From assembly GCF_005280255.1 (NCBI RefSeq), contig NZ_CP040018.1, forward strand, positions 3,534,001-3,598,000: a DNA stretch of 64,000 bases, written 5' to 3'. Shown one piece after another: positions 9,319-16,781 of the stretch (position 1 is the first letter of the stretch; the number at the start of each line of letters is the position of its first letter). Under the pieces are notes generated by a model. The model was not told where the DNA came from. It searched no databases and saw only the letters and a list, made by a program, of their open reading frames with translations. This DNA is from Arthrobacter sp. 24S4-2. Its GTDB lineage: Bacteria > Actinomycetota > Actinomycetes > Actinomycetales > Micrococcaceae. The position numbers and the translations under genes are program-made.

Positions 9319-10061
9319 CTGCCGCCCCGTTCAATGTCGCGTCCGTGCTTGGTCTGGTTATGGGCGGCGGGATCCCACCGCTGCGCGGGCGGCTGCTCCG
9401 ACCGCAAGGTTGCCAGCAGCGCCGTGATGGCATCCATGATGACGGCCGTGGCCGCCGTCAGGGTGGCCTTGTCCAGCGGACGGCCCGCGAAGGCGCTGAG
9501 GTCCACAGGATCGCCCACGAGGAGGCGCGAGGTCCGGCGCGGGAACAGATGGAACCGCTTTGCATACCGGGGAAAGACGTGGTGGGCTCCCCAGTGCGCC
9601 ATGGGAACCACAGGGATGCCGCTTTCGAGTGCCATCCTCGCGGCCCCGGTGTGGCCCTTCATCGGCCACAGGTCCGGGTCCCGAGTCAGGGTGCCTTCGG
9701 GGTAGATGACGATGGCGCCACCTTCGTCCACCACTTCCTTGGCGAGCTGCAGGGAGTGGTTGGCACCCGCCGTCGAGCGTTCCACTGGGATCTGCTTCGT
9801 GGACCGCAGCACGGCGCCGAGCACCGGGACCTTGAAAAGGCCGCCCTTGGCGAGGAAATGCGGCATCCTCTTCTGGTTGTAAAGCATGTGCCCCACCACC
9901 AGCGGATCGATTTCGGTGCAGTGGTTCGGGGCGGCAATGAAACCCCCGGCCGGCAGTTTCTCCAGCCCTTCCCACTTCTTGTTCATGAGCAGGTTCATCG
10001 TGGGCCTGACGATTCCGGCCACGATGACAAAGGTGATGCGGCTCTTGGCCGTTTCCTTCAC
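9315..10061 (-). CDS. 1-acyl-sn-glycerol-3-phosphate acyltransferase (PlsC family)
   Basis: Transfers a fatty acyl group in phosphatidic acid synthesis at the inner membrane face. The protein shows the HX4D catalytic motif as NHCTEID, the substrate-binding block VIYPEGTLTRD and GHTGAARMALESGIPVVPMAHWG. I chose the GTG at 10061 (VKETAKSRITF, 248 residues), 10 bases after the murA stop and preceded by a G-rich stretch; the frame also allows an ATG at 10136 inside murA, which would add 25 residues unlike the family. It lies between murA and gpsA and works directly after GpsA. Confidence 0.9.
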   Translation of the reverse strand: MKETAKSRITFVIVAGIVRPTMNLLMNKKWEGLEKLPAGGFIAAPNHCTEIDPLVVGHMLYNQKRMPHFLAKGGLFKVPVLGAVLRSTKQIPVERSTAGANHSLQLAKEVVDEGGAIVIYPEGTLTRDPDLWPMKGHTGAARMALESGIPVVPMAHWGAHHVFPRYAKRFHLFPRRTSRLLVGDPVDLSAFAGRPLDKATLTAATAVIMDAITALLATLRSEQPPAQRWDPAAHNQTKHGRDIERGGR

Positions 10062-10071
10062 TGGGACCCCG

Positions 10072-11397
10072 CTACTTGGCTGACGTAATGTCGAAATCGG
10101 CGCCCAGGCCCGCGAGCTTCTCGGTGAAGCGCTCATAGCCGCGGTTGATGATGTCGATGCCGGTCACCCGCGACGTTCCCGTGGCGGCAAGTGCGGCGAT
10201 GAGGTGGCTGAAGCCGCCCCGGAGGTCCGGCACGTCGATGTCGGTGCCCTTGAGCTGCGTTGGGCCCGAGATCACGGCGGAGTGGTGGAAGTTGCGCTGG
10301 CCGAAGCGGCAGGGCACGCTGCCGAGGCATTCGCGGTGCACCTGGATGTTGGCGCCCATGCGTATCAGCGCGTCGGTGAAGCCGAAGCGGTTTTCGTAGA
10401 CCGTCTCGTGGACGATGGAGACGCCCTCGGCCTGGGTCAGTGCCACAACCAGCGGCTGCTGCCAGTCGGTCATGAAGCCCGGATGCACATCTGTCTCCAG
10501 GACGAGCGGGTTGAGTTTGCCGCCGCGGTGGTAGAACCGGATGCCGTCCTCGCCGATGTCCATCCCGCCGCCCACCTTGCGGTAGGTGTTCAGGAACGTC
10601 ATCATGTCCCGCTGGGAAGCACCTTCCACGAAGATGTCTCCGCGCGTCACGAGTGCGGCCGAAGCCCAGGAGGCGGACTCGTTGCGGTCCGAGAGCGCCC
10701 GGTGGTTGTAGCCGCCGAGGTCTTTTACGCCTTCAATCCGGATGGTGCGGTCCGTCTGGACGCTGATGATGGCGCCCATCTTCTGCAGCACGGCGATGAG
10801 GTCGATGATTTCCGGTTCCGTGGCCGCGCCGGAGAGTTCCGTGATGCCTTCGGCGCGGGTGGCGCTCAGGAGCACCTGTTCCGTGGCGCCGACGGACGGG
10901 TACGGCAGCGAAATCTTCGCCCCTTGGAGGCCCTTGGGCGCGGAAATGTGGATGCCGCCAGGGCGTTTCTCGACGACGGCCCCGAACTGGCGCAGGACGT
11001 TCAGGTGGTAGTCGATGGGCCGGTCGCCGATCTTGCAGCCGCCCAGATCCGGGATGAAGGCCTCACCGATGGCGTGGATCAGCGGACCACACAGCAGGAT
11101 GGGGATTCGGGAGTCACCGGCATGGGCGTCAATGGCGGTGCTGGACGCGGTCTTGGCGCCCTTCGGATCCAGGGTGAGGTCCCCGGTGACGGGGTCCTTT
11201 TCGACGGTGACGCCGTGGAGCTGGAGCAGGCTGGTGACAACCTCGACGTCCTTAATTTCAGGGACGTTGCGCAACACGGACGGCTCGTTGCCCAGAAGGG
11301 CCGCGACCATCGCTTTGGGGACAAGATTCTTGGCCCCGCGAACGGTGACGCGGCCAGTTAGCGGGACGCCTCCGCGGATTGTCAGAACACTACTCAT
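10072..11397 (-). CDS. murA: UDP-N-acetylglucosamine 1-carboxyvinyltransferase MurA
   Basis: First committed step of peptidoglycan synthesis: adds enolpyruvate from PEP to UDP-GlcNAc. The 441-residue protein has the conserved GAKN motif (Lys23-Asn24), the flexible-loop motif LGGCKIGDRPID with Cys121 in the place of the E. coli catalytic Cys115, and PSVGATEQVLLSA. Mycobacterial MurA has Asp at this site and resists fosfomycin; the Cys here is of the sensitive type. It heads the murA-acyltransferase-gpsA-ddl run, with a 222-base gap to leuD upstream that should contain its promoter. Confidence 0.96.
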   Translation of the reverse strand: MSSVLTIRGGVPLTGRVTVRGAKNLVPKAMVAALLGNEPSVLRNVPEIKDVEVVTSLLQLHGVTVEKDPVTGDLTLDPKGAKTASSTAIDAHAGDSRIPILLCGPLIHAIGEAFIPDLGGCKIGDRPIDYHLNVLRQFGAVVEKRPGGIHISAPKGLQGAKISLPYPSVGATEQVLLSATRAEGITELSGAATEPEIIDLIAVLQKMGAIISVQTDRTIRIEGVKDLGGYNHRALSDRNESASWASAALVTRGDIFVEGASQRDMMTFLNTYRKVGGGMDIGEDGIRFYHRGGKLNPLVLETDVHPGFMTDWQQPLVVALTQAEGVSIVHETVYENRFGFTDALIRMGANIQVHRECLGSVPCRFGQRNFHHSAVISGPTQLKGTDIDVPDLRGGFSHLIAALAATGTSRVTGIDIINRGYERFTEKLAGLGADFDITSAK

Positions 11398-11571
11398 ATA
11401 CCGGTTTCCTCACGACTACTCGCCCCCAAATCCTTACAAAGGCTCCAGCTAAGCATAGGAGCTTGCGTTACCGATCTGAAATACGGCACGCTGCCGCAGG
11501 AGCCGGGCGCGGGCGCGGCAGGGACCAGGATCAGACGCGGGAGCGGCCGGCACAGGCCTGGGGAAGCGGAC

Positions 11572-11604
11572 CGGGACAGGCCCGCGGCGTGGCGGGCCTG
11601 CCCG
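11572..11604 (-). terminator. GC-rich hairpin after leuD, possible terminator
   Basis: Just downstream of the leuD stop lies a stem of about 13 pairs, GGCCCGC/GCGGGCC at its core, with one bulged A and a six-base loop. There is no T-run after it on the minus strand, so it is a weak intrinsic terminator candidate. The rest of the 222-base gap between leuD and murA shows no open frame and should hold the murA promoter. Confidence 0.4.
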
Positions 11605-11619
11605 GAAATGACGTCCCGT

Positions 11620-12222
11620 TCAGGACAGCCGCGCGGGCAGCGTCTTGGGTTTGAACGCGGGCCTGGTGGCTTCGTAGGCCGTGATGTCCTCTTCGTGCTG
11701 GAGCGTCAGCCCGATGTCGTCCAGGCCCTCCAGGAGGCGCCAGCGCGTGTAGTCGTCGATCTCGAACGGCGCCACGACGTTGCCGCACATCACGGTCTTC
11801 GAAACGAGGTCCACCGTCACTTCGGTGCCGGGCGCGTTTTCGAGCACCTTCCAGATGAGTTCAATGTCGTCCTGGGCGAGTTCAGCTGCCAGGAGGCCCT
11901 GTTTTCCGGAGTTGCCGCGGAAAATATCGGCGAACCGGGAGGACAGGACGGTCTTGAAGCCGTAGTCCTTCAGTGCCCACACTGCGTGCTCACGCGATGA
12001 ACCGGTGCCGAAGTCGGGTCCCGCAACAAGCACTGATCCGGCGTTGAAGGGCACCTGGTTGAGGATGAAGGACGGGTCCTTGCGCCAGGCGGCGAAGAGG
12101 GCATCCTCGAAGCCCGTGCGGGTGATGCGCTTGAGGTAGACGGCGGGGATGATCTGGTCGGTGTCCACGTTGCTCTGGCGCAGCGGTACGCCGATCCCGG
12201 TGTGGGTGCTGAACTTTTCCAT
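11620..12222 (-). CDS. leuD: 3-isopropylmalate dehydratase small subunit
   Basis: Small (swivelling) subunit of isopropylmalate isomerase in leucine synthesis, acting with LeuC. The 200-residue protein shows PLRQSNVDTDQIIPAVYLK and the substrate-binding GPDFGTGSSREHAVWAL motif. A GAAGGA ribosome binding site lies 6 bases before the ATG. It follows leuC by 68 bases on the same strand, as expected for one transcript. Confidence 0.97.
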   Translation of the reverse strand: MEKFSTHTGIGVPLRQSNVDTDQIIPAVYLKRITRTGFEDALFAAWRKDPSFILNQVPFNAGSVLVAGPDFGTGSSREHAVWALKDYGFKTVLSSRFADIFRGNSGKQGLLAAELAQDDIELIWKVLENAPGTEVTVDLVSKTVMCGNVVAPFEIDDYTRWRLLEGLDDIGLTLQHEEDITAYEATRPAFKPKTLPARLS

Positions 12223-12290
12223 GGCGGATCCTTCGGTGCTTGGTAGGTCTAGGCGGCGTCGCCGGAACGGTGTGAACTAGTCGGCGTTAT

Positions 12291-13745
12291 CTAAGCGGCG
12301 CTGACGCGGACGCCGGCGGACTCCGGGGCGGGGTCCAGGTCCGACGGCGAACTGAGCGTGCCGCGCACGGCAGTGGCTGCTGCCACGACCGGGGAGACGA
12401 GATGCGTGCGGCCGCCCTTGCCCTGGCGTCCCTCGAAGTTGCGGTTGGATGTGGACGCACAGCGTTCACCCACCTCCAGCTGGTCCGGGTTCATGCCCAG
12501 GCACATGGAGCAGCCGGCGAAGCGCCATTCCGCACCGAAGTCCTTGAAGACCTTGTCCAGCCCTTCTGCCTCCGCCTCGAGGCGGACGCGTGCCGAACCC
12601 GGCACCACGAGCATCCGGATGTTCGGGTCCTTGGTGCGGCCGCGGATAACATCCGCGGCGGCGCGCAGGTCTTCCATCCTGGAGTTCGTGCAGGAGCCAA
12701 GGAAGACGGTGTCCACCCGGATCTCCTTCATCGGGGTGCCCGCCTCGAGCCCCATGTACTGCAGGGCGCGTTCGGCCGCGGCCTTGGCGTTTTCATCGCC
12801 GAAGTCCTCCGGAGAAGGGACCTTCGAGGAAAGGGAGACGCCCTGACCGGGGTTGGTGCCCCACGTAACAAACGGTTCCAGGGTGTCGGCGTCGAGGTCC
12901 ACCTCGACGTCGAACCTTGCGTCGTCATCGGAACGGAGCGTGTCCCAGTATTCGACGGCGGCGTCCCACTCCGCGCCCTGCGGCGCGTGCGGGCGTCCGT
13001 ACATGTAGTCGTACGTGGTCTGGTCCGGGGCCACCAGGCCCGCGCGCGCGCCTGCCTCGATGGACATGTTGCAGATGGTCATCCGGGCTTCCATGGACAG
13101 CGCGCGGATGGCTGAGCCGCGGTATTCCAGGACATAGCCCTGGCCGCCGCCGGTGCCGATCTTGGCAATGACGGCGAGGATGATGTCCTTCGCCGACACG
13201 CCGGGGCGCAGCGTTCCCTCGACGTTGATCGCCATGGTCTTGAACGGCTTGAGGGACAGCGTCTGGGTGGCCATGACGTGCTCCACCTCGGACGTGCCGA
13301 TGCCCATGGCGAGTGCGCCGAACGCTCCGTGCGTGGACGTGTGCGAGTCGCCGCAGACCACGGTCATGCCGGGTTGCGTGAGTCCGAGCTGGGGGCCCAC
13401 CACGTGGACGATGCCCTGCTCGGCATCGCCGAGGGAGTGCAGGCGGACACCGAATTCCGCGCAGTTGTTGCGGAGTGTCTGGATCTGGGTCCGGCTGGTG
13501 AGATCGGCGATAGGCTTGTCGATGTCCAGCGTGGGGGTGTTGTGGTCTTCGGTGGCGATGGTGAGGTCCGGGCGGCGCAGTTTGCGGCCGGCCAGGCGGA
13601 GCCCCTCGAAGGCCTGCGGGGACGTGACTTCATGCACCAGGTGGAGGTCGATGTAGAGAAGGTCCGGCTGGGCGTTGGCACCTTCGCCGTCGCCTTTGCG
13701 CACCACGTGCGCGTCCCAGACTTTCTCGGCCAATGTCTTTGCCAT
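12291..13745 (-). CDS. leuC: 3-isopropylmalate dehydratase large subunit
   Basis: Carries the [4Fe-4S] cluster of isopropylmalate isomerase. Cluster ligands are seen in FLGSCTNSRMEDL and CSMCLGMNPDQL; other marks are GDSHTSTHGAFGALAMGIGTSE and EYRGSAIRALSMEARMTICN. I chose the second ATG, at 13745, because the strong ribosome binding site AAGGGAG ends directly against the first ATG (13751) but is 6 bases from the second; this gives 484 residues. The promoter region is shared with the divergent IclR regulator and holds an inverted repeat at 13828-13842. Confidence 0.96.
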   Translation of the reverse strand: MAKTLAEKVWDAHVVRKGDGEGANAQPDLLYIDLHLVHEVTSPQAFEGLRLAGRKLRRPDLTIATEDHNTPTLDIDKPIADLTSRTQIQTLRNNCAEFGVRLHSLGDAEQGIVHVVGPQLGLTQPGMTVVCGDSHTSTHGAFGALAMGIGTSEVEHVMATQTLSLKPFKTMAINVEGTLRPGVSAKDIILAVIAKIGTGGGQGYVLEYRGSAIRALSMEARMTICNMSIEAGARAGLVAPDQTTYDYMYGRPHAPQGAEWDAAVEYWDTLRSDDDARFDVEVDLDADTLEPFVTWGTNPGQGVSLSSKVPSPEDFGDENAKAAAERALQYMGLEAGTPMKEIRVDTVFLGSCTNSRMEDLRAAADVIRGRTKDPNIRMLVVPGSARVRLEAEAEGLDKVFKDFGAEWRFAGCSMCLGMNPDQLEVGERCASTSNRNFEGRQGKGGRTHLVSPVVAAATAVRGTLSSPSDLDPAPESAGVRVSAA

Positions 13746-13827
13746 GGCCATCTCCCTTCACTGCAGTTGGCTGTTTACATCCACTGAACCAGCACGCCCG
13801 CGTAATGCGCCAGCGAGTTGACTTGCA

Positions 13828-13842
13828 TCTCAGATAATGAGA
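13828..13842. promoter_or_regulatory. 15-bp inverted repeat between leuC and the IclR gene, candidate operator
   Basis: The sequence TCTCAGATAATGAGA has perfect 5-base arms around a 5-base AT-rich centre. It lies 83 bases upstream of the leuC start and 15 bases upstream of the regulator ATG, between two divergent genes, the usual place for an autoregulatory operator. A 12-of-15 match occurs upstream of ilvD at 42155-42169, in the same orientation and at a similar distance from its gene. Binding by the neighbouring IclR protein is an inference. Confidence 0.6.
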
Positions 13843-13857
13843 CGGCAATATCATTAC

Positions 13858-14577
13858 ATGGACAATTCTAGTGGAGTCGGTGTCATCGATAAAGCGGCCC
13901 ATGTGCTTGACGCACTCGAGGCCGGCCCAACCACCCTGGCGCAGCTTGTTGCTGCCACGGGACTGGCAAGGCCCACCGTGCACCGGCTGGCACTGGCGCT
14001 GGTCCATCACCGGCTGGTCAGCCGAGACATCCAGGGCCGTTTTGTGCTCGGCAGCCGCCTGGTGGAGCTCGCCTCCGCGGCCGGCGAGGACCGCCTGATC
14101 GCCTCCGCCGGTCCGGTCCTGATGCAGTTGCGCGACGCCACCGGCGAGAGCGCGCAGATCTTCCGCCGGCAGGGTGACTGGCGCGTGTGCGTCGCCTCGG
14201 CCGAACGCCCCATCGGGCTCCGCGACACCATTCCGGTCGGCACGCAGCTGTCCATGAAGGCCGGCTCGGCTGCCCAGGTGCTGCTGGCGTGGGAGGACCA
14301 CGACCGGCTCCTGGAAGGACTCCAGGCCGCGCGCTTCACGCCCACGGTTCTGGCCGGAGTACGACGGCGGGGCTGGGGCCAGAGCCTCGGCGAACGCGAG
14401 CCCGGGGTGGCCTCCGTCTCGGCCCCCGTCCGGGGTCCGTCCGGACGGGTGATTGCCGCCGTGTCGATTTCCGGCCCCATCGAGCGCCTCACGCGCCAGC
14501 CCGGCCGGCTGCACGCCGAAGTCGTCTGCAATGCCGCCCGCGTCCTCACTGAGGCGCTGCGCAAGAACAACGACTGA
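13858..14577 (+). CDS. IclR-family transcriptional regulator (NdgR/LtbR type)
   Basis: The 239-residue protein has an N-terminal winged helix-turn-helix (TTLAQLVAATGLARPTVHRLALAL) and a C-terminal IclR effector domain (KAGSAAQVLLAW, GVASVSAPVRGPSGRVIAAVSISGP). The position, divergent from leuCD, is that of NdgR in Streptomyces and LtbR in Corynebacterium, which control leucine genes. I chose the ATG at 13858 because an upstream in-frame ATG at 13837 lies inside the inverted repeat. No clear ribosome binding site precedes 13858, so translation may be leaderless or use a weak site. Control of leuCD is inferred from context. Confidence 0.9.
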   Translation: MDNSSGVGVIDKAAHVLDALEAGPTTLAQLVAATGLARPTVHRLALALVHHRLVSRDIQGRFVLGSRLVELASAAGEDRLIASAGPVLMQLRDATGESAQIFRRQGDWRVCVASAERPIGLRDTIPVGTQLSMKAGSAAQVLLAWEDHDRLLEGLQAARFTPTVLAGVRRRGWGQSLGEREPGVASVSAPVRGPSGRVIAAVSISGPIERLTRQPGRLHAEVVCNAARVLTEALRKNND

Positions 14578-14619
14578 GCGTGCCCCGGATGTGACGCCGG
14601 CACGAAGTACGCTAGCGGC

Positions 14620-15165
14620 ATGAAGAGCTATGCGGTGTTCCTTCGCGGCATCAACGTGGGCGGCATCAACATCAAAATGGCCGACCTCAAAAGCGCCCTG
14701 GCGTCGTGCGGCTTCACGGAAGTGAAGACGCTCCTGGCGAGCGGCAACGTGGCGTTGGCCAGCGAGCTCGGGGCCCCGGCAGTCAAGCAGGAAATTGAGG
14801 GCTGCCTGCGCAAGGAATTTGGCTATGACGCCTGGGTGGTGGTGCTGGGCGCCGACAAGGTTGCGGGGATCGTCGAGGCGTGCCCTTACCCGGCGGACGA
14901 CAAATCCACGCACACGTACATCACGCTCGCTTCGGACACAGCCATGCTGGACGAACTGTTTGAGGCGGGCACCCGGCTGGACGGCACGCAGCAGCACCGC
15001 TTGGGGCCCGAGGCAATGGCTTGGCTGGCCCCGGCCGGCGGCACCCTGGACAGTCCGTTCAGCAAGCTGTCATCAAAACCGCGTTTTAAGTCCGGTACCA
15101 CCACGCGCAACCTCCGCACCATGATCAAGGTGCGCGACGCCACGGCGGCGCTTCAGAACGGCTAA
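14620..15165 (+). CDS. DUF1697 domain protein
   Basis: A 181-residue soluble protein that opens with YAVFLRGINVGG, the hallmark of DUF1697, followed by KTLLASGNVAL and ending in GTTTRNLRTMIKV (typical TxRNW-like end of the family). No enzymatic role is established for this family. The gene stands alone, 42 bases after the IclR gene, and its last 4 bases overlap the end of the convergent dynamin-like GTPase gene. Confidence 0.88.
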   Translation: MKSYAVFLRGINVGGINIKMADLKSALASCGFTEVKTLLASGNVALASELGAPAVKQEIEGCLRKEFGYDAWVVVLGADKVAGIVEACPYPADDKSTHTYITLASDTAMLDELFEAGTRLDGTQQHRLGPEAMAWLAPAGGTLDSPFSKLSSKPRFKSGTTTRNLRTMIKVRDATAALQNG

Positions 15166-16781
15166 TTGCGCACGGCGGACTTCAGGGCAGCGTTGAAGGA
15201 CTTGAGCCTGCTTACTTCGGCTTCCACCGGCTCCACCACCAGCCGGTCCGCGACGGCGGCCACGGCCGCATTGAGCTTCTTCCGCCCGGCCGCCGCCCGG
15301 AGCCGGGCCGCCGCTCCGGCGATGAACTTCGCCGCGACGGCCAGGACAATCCCGAGCAACACTCCCCCGGCAATCATCAGCGTGGGCACGGGCCAGCCTT
15401 CCACCCGGGGTACCTCGGGAACCGGCAACAGCAGGTAGCCAAGTCCTGCCAGGACTCCCAGCCAGGCGAGGCCAGCCAAGGCTGCCAGGAGCGCCAGCCA
15501 CTGGACAACGTTGAACAGTCCCCACCACCACGATTTGCGCCCGGCCAGCAGCTCGGTGCCGGCGATGGCCTGGTCCAGCGCATCAGGGAGCCGCTCCCGG
15601 CCCTCGCGTGCCGCACTGCGGATGGCCGCACGCCACGTACCCGGCGCCCCCGCGCTGGCCGCATCCGCGAACTCCCGCACGGCCGCATCAGTCCGGGCCC
15701 GTTCCGGCGCCGCGGCCGGAGGCAGTGAAGTCCTGTTGACCTCGGCACTGGCACCCTCGCGGCGCAGGTTAAGCCGCCGCAGCGGATCAGGACGGAACCG
15801 GACCAGCCAGCGGGTCAGCGGCCAGCCCGTGCGCCTGATGGATTCCTGCCGGTAGGACCGTGCCACGGCGTCGACCACGAGCGGGACGTTGGCGGCAGCC
15901 GCGAGCTCCCCGGCCAGGCGCGACCGCGTGCCGGCACGGACTCCGGCGGCCTCCCCCGTTCCGGATGCCGCCCCGAGCTGCGCGGATGCCCTGGACACAT
16001 CCGCGGCCAGGCGCTGGGACAGTGCCTGCCGCTCGGCAACCACCCGGCGGATTGCCGCGCGGACCTTGTCCACTCCCGTTCCCACCACAGCCGACGCGGC
16101 CAGGACGTGAACCTGACCCAGGCCGTCCCGGGCAAGAATGCCTTTGAGTGACTCCAGCACTGGGGCGACGTCCGGCGGCGGCAGGCGATCGATCTGGTTG
16201 AGGACCACCAACGTGACGGCACCGTGCGACGCCAGCGGAGCCAGGAAATCGTTGTGCACGGCGGCGTCCGCGTATTTCTGCGGGTCAAGCACCCAGACGA
16301 GAACGTCCACCAGGCCCACCATCTGCTGCACAATTTCCCGGTTGGCGGCCTTCGTGGAGTCGAAGTCCGGCAGGTCAAGCAGGATCAGCCCAGTGCTTTC
16401 GTCGGCGAATCCGGGTACGGCAGCGGCAAGGTGCCGCTTGCTGACACCAAGCCAGTCCAGCAGCGGTTCGCTGCCCTCTGCTCCCCACACGCTCGCCAAA
16501 GGTTCCGACGTCGTTGGCCGGCGGGCTGCCGCCGTCGCAATTTCCGCGCCGTTGACCGCGTTGAACAGCGATGACTTTCCGCTTCCGGTTGCGCCAAAGA
16601 AGCCCACCACGGTGTGGTCCGATGACAGCGAGCGGCGGGAGCTGGCACGCTCCAGAACGTCAAGCACTTCATCCAGGACATCATCGGGCAGTACGCCGCC
16701 GGCTAGCTCGCGGGCGTCGTTGAGAGCCTCCAGCCGGGAGCCAAGGCGGGAGGCTTCCCGGGTACCGCTGTGCCGGCTCAC
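15162..16781 (-). CDS. Dynamin-like membrane GTPase, second of a tandem pair
   Basis: The 539-residue protein has a G domain with P-loop GATGSGKSS at residues 63-71, G3 LLDLPDFDS and G4 NQID, then a long helical region and two or three strongly hydrophobic segments near residues 415-495 (for example VLLGIVLAVAAKFIAGAA), followed by a basic helical end. It overlaps the upstream GTPase gene by 4 bases. This layout resembles the DynA/DynB pair of Streptomyces, which helps septum stability, and more generally bacterial dynamin-like proteins that act on membranes. The role in a non-filamentous relative is not known. Confidence 0.75.
   Translation of the reverse strand: MSRHSGTREASRLGSRLEALNDARELAGGVLPDDVLDEVLDVLERASSRRSLSSDHTVVGFFGATGSGKSSLFNAVNGAEIATAAARRPTTSEPLASVWGAEGSEPLLDWLGVSKRHLAAAVPGFADESTGLILLDLPDFDSTKAANREIVQQMVGLVDVLVWVLDPQKYADAAVHNDFLAPLASHGAVTLVVLNQIDRLPPPDVAPVLESLKGILARDGLGQVHVLAASAVVGTGVDKVRAAIRRVVAERQALSQRLAADVSRASAQLGAASGTGEAAGVRAGTRSRLAGELAAAANVPLVVDAVARSYRQESIRRTGWPLTRWLVRFRPDPLRRLNLRREGASAEVNRTSLPPAAAPERARTDAAVREFADAASAGAPGTWRAAIRSAAREGRERLPDALDQAIAGTELLAGRKSWWWGLFNVVQWLALLAALAGLAWLGVLAGLGYLLLPVPEVPRVEGWPVPTLMIAGGVLLGIVLAVAAKFIAGAAARLRAAAGRKKLNAAVAAVADRLVVEPVEAEVSRLKSFNAALKSAVRN

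Noticed and set aside
12223..12290. leuC-leuD gap as a site for a separate leader or small RNA
   Set aside because: Only 68 bases, no branched-chain peptide and no stem with T-run.
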